Notes: generated by a model not told the origin, from the letters alone. 33,302 nucleotides of DNA from Mariprofundus sp. KV (GCF_013387475.1 NZ_VWNB01000017.1:1-33302); one strand, 5' to 3'; counted from the stretch's first letter, positions 16,393 to 25,482 are shown. Numbers and translations are program-made.

Positions 16393-18087
16393 ATGCGTTT
16401 CACCATCTTGCTGACCGCGATCCTGATGACATGTTCAGCCGCAAAAGCGGAAACCTTTGACTCAATTGCAGCCGTCATCAACAACGAGGCTGTATCCTGC
16501 TACGACATCCAGCGTGATGCCGATACAATGCTTATGCAACTTAAGACAAGTGGTGTTGAGCAGCCCGCTTCACGTGATCAACTCACCAAGCGTGCACTTG
16601 AAAGCAAAATTGTTAAAACCATTCAGTTGCAGGAAGCAGCCATACTGGAGCTCAGAGTCAGTCGTGAAGAGGTTGAGCAGGCAGTCCAAAAGATGGAGAT
16701 GCAGAATAATCTGATGCCCGGCCAGCTTGAGCAGGCACTGGGCATGCAGGGAATGAGCTTTGACGATTACAAGCGCAATCTCAAAGAGCAGATTCTGATC
16801 GGCAAGCTGATTAACATTGCCGTGCGCAGTAATATCAAAATCAGTGAAGAGGCGTTGCGCGAGTACCATCGTAAATATCTCGCCAACCCTCAGCCACGCA
16901 GAGAGGTAGAGCTGGCACAGATATTCCTGCCACTACCAAGTGAACCGAGCCCTGCGCAGATCGCTGACGTGCGCAACAGTGCAAAAGCAATTCATGCCAA
17001 ACTTCTGGCCGGAAGCGATTTCAAACAGCTGGTCGCAGTCCACTCTGAGTCGCCTGATCGTGATCAGGGCGGCATCATGGGCTGGGTCATGGAGAGTGGC
17101 ATCGCCAAACGCTTCTCTCCGGCACTGGAGCTGCCTGTCGGGCAGATCACCCAGCCGATCCGCTCCCCTTCCGGCTTCCATATTCTTAAAGTGATGCAGG
17201 AGCGCTGGCAGGAGCCGGCACCGGCTGGCGAGAGTTATGAAGAGGTGCGTGCGCGCCATATTCTCCTCAAAGTTCCCTCCTTCAGTGATGAGAAGACCAG
17301 CGCAAAAATCCGCCAGCGTGCCGAAGAGATTGCCAAAGAGATGCAGGGTGCCAGCGAAGAGGAGTTCATCACCCGTGCCAAAGAGGCATCTCAGGGCCCC
17401 AGCGCCGGTAAAGGCGGTGACCTTGGCTGGTTCAGGCGCGGCATGATGGTTCCGGAGTTTGAAGAGGCCGCCTTTGCACTGGATGCCGGCGGCACCAGTG
17501 GCATTGTTGAATCCAGCTTCGGCCTTCACATTATCCGTACCGTTGCCAAGCGTAAGATTGACCCCAACTCACTGGAAGCGCACCGTGACAACATTACCCA
17601 GATTCTGACCAATGTGGAGATGCAGGAGCAGCTTCCGCGCTGGATGTCCGGCCTGCGTTCAAAAGCCAGGATTGAACTGCATGACTGCAGCAGTATGGAT
17701 GTCCTGCAGATCCCTTCACAGCCAGATACTGCAGTACAACAGGATGCACAGGAGCTGCTGAATACTGCAGAAGGGTGGCGCAAAGCATGGAGTGAGCGCG
17801 ATATTGAGGCCTATTTCTCCTTCTACTCACCCAAATTCTCCCCTGAAAAAAAAACTCTTGAGCAGTGGAAAAGCTATAAAAAAAAAGTTATTGGCAACAA
17901 ATCTTACATAAAAGTCTCGGTTACCAACGTCAGCATCAAGTTTAATGACGACAATGAGGCGTTTGTCGAATTTGATCAGCGCTATGAGTCCAACCGATTC
18001 ACATCAGAGGATCACAAACTGCTGATCATGGAGAAAAACGGCCCCAGGTGGCAAATCATTAAGGAGCTGGTTCAGGCTCAAAGCTAG
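16393..18087 (+). CDS. surA: SurA-type periplasmic peptidyl-prolyl isomerase with an extra C-terminal NTF2-like domain
   Basis: Periplasmic chaperone for outer-membrane proteins. The 564-aa protein is numbered from the ATG at 16393, chosen because GGAGG lies just upstream. It has a signal peptide (about 1-21, AAKA-ET), a SurA N-domain (DSIAAVINNEAVSCYDI onward, about 22-165), two parvulin PpiC domains (about 172-271 and 284-389, both with the GG-LGW/GWV and FGLHI/GFHIL segments), and a linker with a cysteine. Residues about 449-564 form an added domain with W-AWSERDIEAYFSFYSPKF, a central basic helix and the end VEFDQRYESNRF...RWQIIKE, typical of NTF2-like/SnoaL folds fused to L,D-transpeptidases (Cds6-C type). 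Usual SurA is about 430 aa. Two runs of nine As lie inside this extension. Confidence 0.93.
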   Translation: MRFTILLTAILMTCSAAKAETFDSIAAVINNEAVSCYDIQRDADTMLMQLKTSGVEQPASRDQLTKRALESKIVKTIQLQEAAILELRVSREEVEQAVQKMEMQNNLMPGQLEQALGMQGMSFDDYKRNLKEQILIGKLINIAVRSNIKISEEALREYHRKYLANPQPRREVELAQIFLPLPSEPSPAQIADVRNSAKAIHAKLLAGSDFKQLVAVHSESPDRDQGGIMGWVMESGIAKRFSPALELPVGQITQPIRSPSGFHILKVMQERWQEPAPAGESYEEVRARHILLKVPSFSDEKTSAKIRQRAEEIAKEMQGASEEEFITRAKEASQGPSAGKGGDLGWFRRGMMVPEFEEAAFALDAGGTSGIVESSFGLHIIRTVAKRKIDPNSLEAHRDNITQILTNVEMQEQLPRWMSGLRSKARIELHDCSSMDVLQIPSQPDTAVQQDAQELLNTAEGWRKAWSERDIEAYFSFYSPKFSPEKKTLEQWKSYKKKVIGNKSYIKVSVTNVSIKFNDDNEAFVEFDQRYESNRFTSEDHKLLIMEKNGPRWQIIKELVQAQS

Positions 18088-18088
18088 G

Positions 18089-19120
18089 ATGGCAGCGATT
18101 CAGATGAAACCCAGTTTAATTACCGTCGGCGAACCTGCTGGCATCGGCCCGGACTGCATCCTGCGTGCCTTTTCACAACACCCGCAAGCCTTTCAACATT
18201 GCATCATTGTCTCGCCAGCGAACTGGCTGGAAGATCGAGCCCGTGCAATCAATATACCTGTTCAGTTCAGGGTTTTCTCCTCACTGCACGAAGCAAGCAG
18301 CTATAAACCCGGCCCACATGAGCTCTGCCTCTGGAATCCGGTTCCGGACCATTTGCGTGGCACAGTGACTGCGGGAGTGCCGTCGACTTCAACCTCCCAT
18401 GCAGTCATTTGCTGTATTGAATCGGCCACCCGCGCCTGCTTAGCTGATGATGCGCAAGCACTGATAACCGGCCCGATTGAAAAAGCGATCCTGAAACGTC
18501 AGGGCTTCCAGTTTCCCGGCCACACCGAATTCCTCGCCCATCTCTCGCGCCGGGAACATGTCGAGAAAACAACCGATTTCGTCATGATGCTGGCCTCCGA
18601 TACGCTGCGCGTGGCGCTATTGACCACCCATATGGCCATCAGCGAAGTACCCGATGCCCTCTCGATTGAAGGCACCCTCGACTGCATTCGCATCGTAGAC
18701 CATGATCTGAAACAGCGTTTTGGCATCAGAGAGCCTCGCCTCGGCCTCTGCGGCCTCAACCCCCATGCCGGCGAGCAGGGCCACTTTGGCAAAGAGGAGA
18801 TTGAGATTCTGGCACCTGCAGCCCGGATTGCTGCGACAGAAGGGATCAACATCACCGAGCCGCTGCCAGCCGACACCCTCTTCTCTGCCAACAATCGCAA
18901 GAACTTTGATGCAATCATCTGCTGCTACCACGATCAGGCACTGATCCCGATCAAAGCCTTAAGTTTTGGTGATGCTGTGAATGTCACACTGGGTCTGCCT
19001 TTTGTGCGCACCAGTGTCGATCACGGCACTGCACTTGACCTCGTCGGTAGCCCGGACGTATCTTCTACAAGTCTTCTGGCCGCCATCGTCATGGCCAGAG
19101 ACATGTGCGACACGGCGTAA
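18089..19120 (+). CDS. pdxA: 4-hydroxythreonine-4-phosphate dehydrogenase
   Basis: NAD-dependent, metal-dependent enzyme of the DXP-dependent vitamin B6 pathway; it oxidises 4-phosphohydroxy-threonine ahead of ring closure by PdxJ. At 343 aa it is slightly longer than the E. coli protein (329). Family segments are visible: TVGEPAGIGPDCILRAF near the N-terminus, TGPIEKAILKRQGFQFPGHTEFLA with the metal/substrate histidine, THMAISEVPDALS, GLNPHAGEQGHFGKEE, and CCYHDQALIPIKAL with the catalytic-site histidine. The ATG at 18089 lies one base after the surA stop. An in-frame ATG five codons later (18104), with AGGATGG upstream, is an equally good start. In many gammaproteobacteria rsmA follows; here yqgE does. 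Confidence 0.96.
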   Translation: MAAIQMKPSLITVGEPAGIGPDCILRAFSQHPQAFQHCIIVSPANWLEDRARAINIPVQFRVFSSLHEASSYKPGPHELCLWNPVPDHLRGTVTAGVPSTSTSHAVICCIESATRACLADDAQALITGPIEKAILKRQGFQFPGHTEFLAHLSRREHVEKTTDFVMMLASDTLRVALLTTHMAISEVPDALSIEGTLDCIRIVDHDLKQRFGIREPRLGLCGLNPHAGEQGHFGKEEIEILAPAARIAATEGINITEPLPADTLFSANNRKNFDAIICCYHDQALIPIKALSFGDAVNVTLGLPFVRTSVDHGTALDLVGSPDVSSTSLLAAIVMARDMCDTA

Positions 19121-19132
19121 AAGGAGATAGAT

Positions 19133-19708
19133 GTGCAGAAGATCAGTGAACTCACCGGACAGCTTCTGCTTGCTACCCCCTCCCTGCAGGATCCCAACTT
19201 TTCCGACAGCGTCATCCTGATATGCCACCATGATGATGAGGGCTGCATGGGCCTGATTGTCAACCGACCACAGGAGATAAGCCTCTCGGATGTGCTGAAT
19301 GACCTTGGCATTGAACAGTCAGCCAAAGCCGACCCATCTGATGAAGTGAAGCAGCGAGTCTATGAGGGGGGGCCGGTTGATGCCTTTCGCGGCTTCGTGC
19401 TGCATGACGGCTGGCACATCTATGAATCAACCATGCAGATCTCTGAAGAGCTGCACCTCACCTCCTCCCGCGACGTGCTGGAAGAGCTGGCGCGCGGAGA
19501 AGGGCCTGAACACTATATGTTCATTCTCGGTTATGCCGGCTGGAGCGCCGGTCAACTTGAGCAGGAACTCTCCAATAACGACTGGATCATTGCGCCGGTA
19601 AGCCATCATATTCTGTTTCAGGAACCACCGGAGATGCGCTGGAGTTTTGGTGCCCGCTGCATGGGCATCAACCGCAGCCAGCTCTCAAGTCAGGTCGGGC
19701 ATGCTTAG
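19133..19708 (+). CDS. yqgE: YqgE/AlgH family protein (DUF179)
   Basis: A 191-aa protein of the widespread DUF179 family, whose biochemical role is not settled; AlgH was named from an alginate phenotype in Pseudomonas. Family marks are: GQLLLATPSLQDPNFSDSVILI at the N-terminus, GCMGLIVNRP, VYEGGPV, GYAGWSAGQLEQEL, and a conserved C-terminal segment. The start is GTG (19133-19135), fixed by AAGGAG at 19121-19126. The ATG two bases upstream is out of frame. It starts 12 bases after pdxA and is the last gene of the plus-strand group; glmM converges on it 37 bases on, with no clear terminator hairpin between them. Confidence 0.93.
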   Translation: MQKISELTGQLLLATPSLQDPNFSDSVILICHHDDEGCMGLIVNRPQEISLSDVLNDLGIEQSAKADPSDEVKQRVYEGGPVDAFRGFVLHDGWHIYESTMQISEELHLTSSRDVLEELARGEGPEHYMFILGYAGWSAGQLEQELSNNDWIIAPVSHHILFQEPPEMRWSFGARCMGINRSQLSSQVGHA

Positions 19709-19745
19709 CAAGTGAGGAGAGAGAAGAGCTTAACCCCTTTTCACC

Positions 19746-21092
19746 TCACGCTTCACACCTCGCTTTAATCGCCTGCATCAACGGCTCACCAATGCCGAGC
19801 ATCAGCTCCTCATCTTCAGCCTCTACCATAATACGTAATTTTGGTTCGGTTCCTGACATTCGTACATTGATACGCCCATGATTACCCAATCGGGATTCAG
19901 CATCAGCAACCAGTGCCTGCACCTGCGGATCAGCCAGCAGATCGCGGCGCTCTTTCATCACAATATTCCAGAGTTTCTGTGGAAATAACACCATACCACA
20001 AGCCAGTTCCGACAACGGTTTCTGCTGCTCGGTCATGGCGGTTAACAGCTGCAAACCGGTCATCAACCCATCTCCGGTTGTATTGTGATCGAGAAGAATC
20101 ATGTGACCGGACTGTTCTCCACCGATATTGCAGCCCCGCTCGCGCATCATCTCCAGCACATAGCGGTCACCCACTGCAGCACGCAGCATCTCCAGCCCCA
20201 TATCAGCCAGATAGCGCTCCAGCCCCATATTACTCATCAGCGTAGTGACCACAGCGCCACCGCTAAGCTGACCATGGCGGTTTGCATGTTCAGCCAGAAT
20301 GGCAATCACACGATCACCATCAATAATCTGACCCTGATGATCGCAGGCGATCAGGCGATCTGCATCACCATCGAGTGCCAGCCCGACATCTGCCCCGCTC
20401 TCCACCACCCTGCGCATCATATGCTCAGGATAGGTCGAACCGCATTCGCGATTGATGTTGTAACCATCCGGTGAGGCGTGCATGGCAATCACGTCACAGC
20501 CAAGCTCCCTGAGCATGCGCGGCGCAACATCATAGGCGGCACCATTGGCGCAATCGACAACAACTTTTAAACCATCCAGACGCAACCCTCTGGGCAGGGA
20601 GCCCTTAAGAAACTCAATATAACGACCACGCGCATCATCGACGCGGGCTGCCTTACCGATCTCCAGTGCCGACGGCAGCGGCGGCAGGTCATCCAGACAC
20701 GCCTCAATCTCCAACTCCACCTCATCAGGCAGCTTATACCCATCTGCAGCAAAAAATTTAATGCCGTTGTCTCCGGCCGGATTATGTGAGGCTGAGAGCA
20801 TGACACCTGCATCAGCCCTGAGGCTGCGGGTCAGATAGGCGACTGCAGGCGTTGGCACCGGGCCCACCAGCAGCACATTCATACCCTGTGCTGTCAGGCC
20901 TGCACAGAGGGCTGACTCAATCATATAACCGGAGAGGCGCGTATCCTTGCCGATCAGGATATGGGGGCGGTGCCCCAGATGACGGGTAAGTACATGGCCT
21001 GCTGCACGCCCCAGAGCGAGCGCAAACTCAGCGGTCATCGGCGACTTATTGACTGTTCCGCGTACACCATCGGTTCCAAAATAGCGTCTCAT
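19746..21092 (-). CDS. glmM: Phosphoglucosamine mutase
   Basis: Interconverts glucosamine-6-phosphate and glucosamine-1-phosphate on the way to UDP-GlcNAc for peptidoglycan and LPS. The 448-aa length is typical. Four-domain alpha-D-phosphohexomutase features are present: the N-terminal FGTDGVRG, the phosphoserine loop GVMLSASHNPAGDNGIKFF (catalytic Ser about 100), the metal-binding DGDADR (about 240), and the phosphate-binding RMSGTEPKLRIMVE near the C-terminus. Its ATG overlaps the stop of ybbR by four bases, and ybbR in turn overlaps cdaA. This reproduces the cdaA-cdaR-glmM order best known from Firmicutes, where GlmM binds and inhibits the cyclase CdaA. Confidence 0.97.
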   Translation of the reverse strand: MRRYFGTDGVRGTVNKSPMTAEFALALGRAAGHVLTRHLGHRPHILIGKDTRLSGYMIESALCAGLTAQGMNVLLVGPVPTPAVAYLTRSLRADAGVMLSASHNPAGDNGIKFFAADGYKLPDEVELEIEACLDDLPPLPSALEIGKAARVDDARGRYIEFLKGSLPRGLRLDGLKVVVDCANGAAYDVAPRMLRELGCDVIAMHASPDGYNINRECGSTYPEHMMRRVVESGADVGLALDGDADRLIACDHQGQIIDGDRVIAILAEHANRHGQLSGGAVVTTLMSNMGLERYLADMGLEMLRAAVGDRYVLEMMRERGCNIGGEQSGHMILLDHNTTGDGLMTGLQLLTAMTEQQKPLSELACGMVLFPQKLWNIVMKERRDLLADPQVQALVADAESRLGNHGRINVRMSGTEPKLRIMVEAEDEELMLGIGEPLMQAIKARCEA

Positions 21093-21775
21093 CTCTCTTC
21101 TCCGATCATCTCATTGGGAATGACAGGTGTTACCACCTGAGAAAGCAGCCCCTTCACTTCAATTTCAATATTGCCATCAACAAGGCGAATCGCCTTGCCC
21201 GATGGACTCTCCACGCCCGCTTTCACCTTGAACGGACCGCTCTTCAGTTCCGGCCTGATCGGTGAGGTATCCACCTTTTTCAAGCTGTCGAGCCACACCT
21301 CAGGCCCAATAAGCTTAACCTCTCCCGGTTCAATGGTTAGCCCGCTCACCTGCCACTCTTCCGGCAACTCGAAGTGCGCATGCAGCGGCATCGAACGGGT
21401 TACCAGCCTGTCTACCTGCAACTCCAGACGATCTGGCTGAACCTTCTCAATACGCAGACCTGCCGGCACAGCGACAGCATCCATCTGCAACGCTCTGACC
21501 ACCACACCCGGCGTTGTAATATCGGAGACATCCAGCGGCATGGTCAACGTCTTCTGGCGCAGATCCTTCAACCGGCTCTGCAACCCTTTGACCGTTACCC
21601 GTACATGATCGGGCATATCATTCACGATCACCATCTCTGCAGGTGTTCCCTGTACCTGCAGCGGAATATCAAGACTCACCGACCCTTCACCCTGACCGTG
21701 CACCTGTAGCCAGAGTGCCACAGCAATAATAATAGCCCAGAAGTGGAGATTATATCGACGCAGCATCTCCATCAC
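21089..21775 (-). CDS. YbbR/CdaR-like membrane-anchored protein
   Basis: A 228-aa protein with one N-terminal transmembrane helix (about 8-25, FWAIIIAVALWLQVHG) followed by an extracytoplasmic part made of YbbR-type beta-rich repeats (about 30-215; segments such as DIPLQVQGTPAEMVIVNDMP and VRVTVKGLQSRL repeat the pattern with variation). In Firmicutes the equivalent CdaR binds the membrane cyclase CdaA and modulates c-di-AMP output. Four-base overlaps on both sides, with cdaA and with glmM, suggest translational coupling and a shared complex. It is shorter than the four-repeat Bacillus protein and probably has two or three repeats. Function is inferred from context and fold only. Confidence 0.88.
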   Translation of the reverse strand: MMEMLRRYNLHFWAIIIAVALWLQVHGQGEGSVSLDIPLQVQGTPAEMVIVNDMPDHVRVTVKGLQSRLKDLRQKTLTMPLDVSDITTPGVVVRALQMDAVAVPAGLRIEKVQPDRLELQVDRLVTRSMPLHAHFELPEEWQVSGLTIEPGEVKLIGPEVWLDSLKKVDTSPIRPELKSGPFKVKAGVESPSGKAIRLVDGNIEIEVKGLLSQVVTPVIPNEMIGEER

Positions 21776-22572
21776 ACTTTAGCTCCGGGTTTTGTGCCGT
21801 TCTGTGGCACGGCAGCCACCACAGATGAGAGCTTTTGATTCAGCGCTTCGCGCAACTCGCTGCTACTCATCGCGGCACCAATTTGCCCCTCTTCCACCAG
21901 AAGCACCTCCCCCCTCTCTTCGGAAACAACCACAACCAGCGCATCGGTCTCTTCTGAGAGGCCGACAGCAGCACGGTGGCGGGTACCATAATCACCGGCC
22001 ACAGCATTGGCCTGTGCCAACGGCAGCAACACACGGGCAGCAACAATACGTCCACCCTGCAGATCGGGGCAGACAATCACCGCACCGTCATGCATCGGCG
22101 CATCAGGACAGAAGAGCGCCTGCACAATATCCGGCCGTAGCGGCGCATCCAGCTCAACGCCTGACTCAAAGAGGTGACGCAGGCCGGTATCCCGTTCAAT
22201 CACAATCAGACCACCCCAGCCGCGGTGCACCAGAGAGAAGGCAGACTCCACCAGCCCGTCGAGCAGCTCATCAGTCGCAACCGCAGTGGCAGCAAGCGGA
22301 TTCACGGCCACACGCATCAGCGCACGACGAATCTCCTGCTGAAACAGTACAACGAGAATAACCATGAAGGCGGAGAAGAAGTGGCCGAACATCCACTCAA
22401 CAGTGAACAGACCAAAGGTACGGGCGGCCTGATAAGTGACGACTACAATCGCCACTCCGATCAACATCTGTACGGCTCGCGTGCCGCGAATCAGGCGAAG
22501 AAAGAAATAGACAACGATGGCGACCACCGCGATATCAAGTATATCTATGAGTCCGAATTGCCAGTTAGCCAT
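21772..22572 (-). CDS. cdaA: Membrane diadenylate cyclase (CdaA type)
   Basis: Makes cyclic di-AMP from two ATP. The 266-aa protein has three N-terminal transmembrane helices (about 8-75), then the linker FQQEIRRAL and a DisA_N/DAC catalytic domain (about 100-240). The two catalytic motifs are present: DGA in MHDGAVIV, and RHR in DYGTRHRAAVGLSEETDALVVVVSEE. The arrangement with a YbbR-domain gene and glmM directly downstream, each overlapping by four bases, is the classical CdaA context. No c-di-AMP phosphodiesterase (GdpP, PgpH) or receptor gene was recognised in the window. folP lies 91 bases upstream on the same strand and may share the transcript. Confidence 0.95.
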   Translation of the reverse strand: MANWQFGLIDILDIAVVAIVVYFFLRLIRGTRAVQMLIGVAIVVVTYQAARTFGLFTVEWMFGHFFSAFMVILVVLFQQEIRRALMRVAVNPLAATAVATDELLDGLVESAFSLVHRGWGGLIVIERDTGLRHLFESGVELDAPLRPDIVQALFCPDAPMHDGAVIVCPDLQGGRIVAARVLLPLAQANAVAGDYGTRHRAAVGLSEETDALVVVVSEERGEVLLVEEGQIGAAMSSSELREALNQKLSSVVAAVPQNGTKPGAKV

Positions 22573-22663
22573 CTGTCAGAATACCTGTCACTTTCATAGT
22601 GCTCAGAATAGTTGCATCAGAGGTGCATGCAAGGAATTAACTATCAGGATACTCAGAGCATCC

Positions 22664-23482
22664 TTAAGAGAGCACCGATGCCATACGAATAGCTCTTCCC
22701 TGTAGTGCAACATCATGTACTCGCAGTATATCAGCCCCGTGCAGGATACCAACAGCTCCGGCCACTGCCGTTTCAACTTCGCGATCATCAACTGCTGCTC
22801 CGGTCACCAGACCAATAAATGATTTGCGCGACAGGCCCAGCAGCAGTGGCATGGCAAAGCGCCGCTTAAATTCGCCGGTCGCCTTGATCAGCGTCAGGTT
22901 ATCTTCAAGGCGTTTGCCAAAACCGATACCGGGATCAAGCACAATCGATGACTCGGCGATGCCCGCCTGCAGACAGGCGGTGATACGCTGTTCAAAAAAG
23001 AGACTGACCTCATCGACTACGCCACGGTATTCAGGGTTAAGCTGCATGGTTTCGGGGCGCCCCTGCATATGCATCAGACAGAGATCAACACCGCTCTCTG
23101 CTACCACTTGCAGACTCTCTGCATCAAAAGTCAGGGCGGAGACATCATTCACCAGTGCCGCTCCTGCTGCAACGGCCTGCCGCATCACCTCAGCTTTCAT
23201 GGTATCAACAGATACCGTGCAACCTGCAGCAGTCAGCGCTTTGATCACCGGAATGACCCGCTGCAACTCATCTTCAAGCGAGACCGGTTTCGAACCGGGT
23301 CTGGTCGATTCACCACCCACATCGATAATCGCAGCGCCAGCATCGCGCATGGCCTGGCCATGTTGCAGTGCTTTTTCGACATCAACATAGTTTCCGCCAT
23401 CGGAAAACGAATCGGGGGTGCAATTAAGCACCCCCATCATCCATACATCACGATTGGCCGGACGAAACCAGCGAGAAGGCAT
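22664..23482 (-). CDS. folP: Dihydropteroate synthase
   Basis: Condenses 4-aminobenzoate with hydroxymethyl-dihydropterin pyrophosphate in folate synthesis; the target of sulfonamides. The 272-aa TIM-barrel protein shows the family signatures MGVLNCTPDSFSDGG (about 16-30), DVGGESTRPGS (about 54-64), SVDTMKAEVMRQA, NDVSAL, LMHMQGRPETMQ, LDPGIGFGK and GLSRKSFIG. The ATG shares one base with the stop of ftsH (TGATG at 23484-23480), the same ftsH-folP-glmM neighbourhood seen in E. coli. Here cdaA and ybbR are inserted between folP and glmM. Confidence 0.97.
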   Translation of the reverse strand: MPSRWFRPANRDVWMMGVLNCTPDSFSDGGNYVDVEKALQHGQAMRDAGAAIIDVGGESTRPGSKPVSLEDELQRVIPVIKALTAAGCTVSVDTMKAEVMRQAVAAGAALVNDVSALTFDAESLQVVAESGVDLCLMHMQGRPETMQLNPEYRGVVDEVSLFFEQRITACLQAGIAESSIVLDPGIGFGKRLEDNLTLIKATGEFKRRFAMPLLLGLSRKSFIGLVTGAAVDDREVETAVAGAVGILHGADILRVHDVALQGRAIRMASVLS

Positions 23483-25416
23483 CAGTGAACCTGACCCGCC
23501 TCTCCGTCTGACGACTTGCTCTCTTCACCGCTTTCACCGATATCCACCTTCGCAGATGGCTCATGCGGCGGCGTTTTCGGAGATGAAGGTTTCTGCTCAA
23601 ACTCCTTAATCAGCAGCGGCTCCTTACCTTCCATGACACGATCAATATCGGTGGTGTCGAGTGTCTCATACTTGATCAGACCCTTGGCCAGCAGATGCAG
23701 CTGATCCATGTGCTCTTCGAGAATCTTCTTGGCGCGATTGTAGTTCTCCTCGATCAGATTGCGCACCACGATATCGATCTTGCGTGCAGTCTCTTCCGAG
23801 ATGTTGGTCTGACGGGTGATTTCACGCCCCAAAAACGGCTCATGTTCACGCTCGCCATAGACCATCGGCCCCATCTCATCGGACATGCCCCACTGGGTTA
23901 CCATGTTACGGGCCAGTTGCGTGGCGCGTTCAAAGTCATTGGATGCACCGGTTGTCATCTGTCCGAGCACCAGCTCTTCACCGAGGCGTCCACCCATCAT
24001 GATCGAGATCTGATCACGCAGGTACTCCTTATCATGGTTGAACTTATCCTCAGCAGGCATCTGCATGGTGATACCGAGCGCCTGTCCACGTGGAATAATG
24101 CTCACCTTATGCACCGGATCGGCATGTTTCAGATACTTGGCCACCAGTGTATGCCCGGCCTCATGATAGGCGGTTGTCTCTTTCTGATCGTCCGAGATCA
24201 GCATGGAGCGACGCTCTGTACCCATCATCACCTTATCTTTTGCCGTTTCAAAATCGGCACGGGTCACCTTATCACGGTCAAATCGGGCGGCATTAAGTGC
24301 TGCCTCATTAACCAGATTCGCCAGATCGGCACCGGAAAATCCCGGCGTACCACGCGCCAGCTCCTTGGTATTCACATCAGATGCCAACGGCACCTTGCGC
24401 ATATGGACTTTGAGAATCTGGTCACGACCCAGTAGATCCGGACGCGGCACAGTGACCTGACGGTCGAAACGACCCGGACGCAGCAGCGCCGGATCAAGCA
24501 CGTCAGGACGGTTGGTGGCGGCCACCAGAATCACACCCTCATTGGACTCAAAACCATCCATCTCAACCAGCATCTGGTTAAGTGTCTGTTCGCGCTCGTC
24601 GTTACCACCACCGATTCCGGCACCGCGATGGCGACCCATCGCATCAATCTCATCCACAAAGATAATGCATGGCGCATGTTTCTTGGCCTGTTCGAACATA
24701 TCACGCACGCGTGATGCACCGACACCAACAAACATCTCCACAAAATCAGAACCGGAGATGGAGTAAAATGGCACCTCTGCCTCACCGGCGATGGCGCGCG
24801 CCAGCAGCGTTTTACCTGTACCCGGAGGGCCTACCAGCAACACACCTTTAGGGATTTTACCACCAAGGCGAGTGAATTTGGAGGGGTCACGCAGAAATTC
24901 GATCACCTCGGTGACCTCCTGCTTGGCCTCATCACAACCAGCCACATCTTCAAAGGTGACGCGAGCGGTATTTTCATTGAGCAATTTGGCCTTGCTCTTG
25001 CCAAAGCCCATGGCACCACCTTTACCACCGCCCTGCATCTGGCGCATGAAGAATACCCATACTGCGATCAGCAGCAGCATCGGGAACCATGAGATCAGCA
25101 CCGAAAGAATAAACGGCACCTCTTCGGCCTCCTTCACATTCACCACAACATGCTGCTCCAGCAGACGCTGAGTCAGTGCCGGATCATTGGCAGGAATGGT
25201 GACATCATAGGTTTTCAGCTCGCCACCGTTGTCGCGATACTGCCCCAACACCTGATTGTCCTTGAGGGTGGCGGTCTCAACCAGACCGCTATCCACCTTT
25301 TCAATAAAGGTGGAGTAAGCCATCTTGCTGCCTTTGGTCATCGGTGCCGAAAACATATTGAACAGACTCATCATCGTTACGCCGATAACCAGCCACAGTA
25401 CTAAATTCTTACCCAT
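23482..25416 (-). CDS. ftsH: ATP-dependent zinc metalloprotease FtsH
   Basis: Inner-membrane AAA+ protease that removes misfolded membrane proteins and short-lived regulators (in E. coli sigma-32 and LpxC). The 644-aa protein has two transmembrane helices (about 4-22 and 103-124) around a periplasmic domain, then the AAA module with Walker A GPPGTGKT (196-203), Walker B IIFVDEID (251-258), pore segment [10 protein letters not shown] and the second region of homology [20 protein letters not shown]. The zinc-protease motif HEAGH is at 418-422. A charged Ser/Pro/Lys-rich tail (about 605-644) is non-conserved. The ATG at 25416 is preceded by AAGGATAGG. Twin inverted repeats lie at 17-66 bases upstream. 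It overlaps folP by one base. Confidence 0.98.
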   Translation of the reverse strand: MGKNLVLWLVIGVTMMSLFNMFSAPMTKGSKMAYSTFIEKVDSGLVETATLKDNQVLGQYRDNGGELKTYDVTIPANDPALTQRLLEQHVVVNVKEAEEVPFILSVLISWFPMLLLIAVWVFFMRQMQGGGKGGAMGFGKSKAKLLNENTARVTFEDVAGCDEAKQEVTEVIEFLRDPSKFTRLGGKIPKGVLLVGPPGTGKTLLARAIAGEAEVPFYSISGSDFVEMFVGVGASRVRDMFEQAKKHAPCIIFVDEIDAMGRHRGAGIGGGNDEREQTLNQMLVEMDGFESNEGVILVAATNRPDVLDPALLRPGRFDRQVTVPRPDLLGRDQILKVHMRKVPLASDVNTKELARGTPGFSGADLANLVNEAALNAARFDRDKVTRADFETAKDKVMMGTERRSMLISDDQKETTAYHEAGHTLVAKYLKHADPVHKVSIIPRGQALGITMQMPAEDKFNHDKEYLRDQISIMMGGRLGEELVLGQMTTGASNDFERATQLARNMVTQWGMSDEMGPMVYGEREHEPFLGREITRQTNISEETARKIDIVVRNLIEENYNRAKKILEEHMDQLHLLAKGLIKYETLDTTDIDRVMEGKEPLLIKEFEQKPSSPKTPPHEPSAKVDIGESGEESKSSDGEAGQVH

Positions 25417-25432
25417 TGTTCCTATCCTTTGT

Positions 25433-25482
25433 TATCCCCTAGTCGGGATCTGCTGCAAACGATCTATCCCTTAAGCGGGATG
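25433..25482 (-). promoter_or_regulatory. Twin TATCCC-N6-GGGAT inverted repeats in the ftsH leader
   Basis: Two copies of the same imperfectly conserved palindrome, TATCCC-N6-GGGAT, lie at 25433-25449 and 25465-25481, their first bases 32 apart, which is about three helical turns. They share 14 of 18 positions including a TA and a C in the spacer. They lie 17-66 bases upstream of the ftsH start. This fits a pair of protein-binding operator half-sites on the same face of the DNA, or two small hairpins in the mRNA leader. I do not recognise the motif, and no promoter elements were identified with confidence. Confidence 0.5.

Noticed and set aside
19713-19748. GTGAGG...CCTCAC pairing between yqgE and glmM as a bidirectional terminator
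   Set aside because: Only six pairs with a 24-base loop and no T-run. It also runs into the glmM coding end.
23695-24435. A 246-codon plus-strand open frame inside ftsH
   Set aside because: Antisense to conserved FtsH motifs, no family resemblance, and rich in His/Leu/Cys as expected from reading GC-rich codons backwards.
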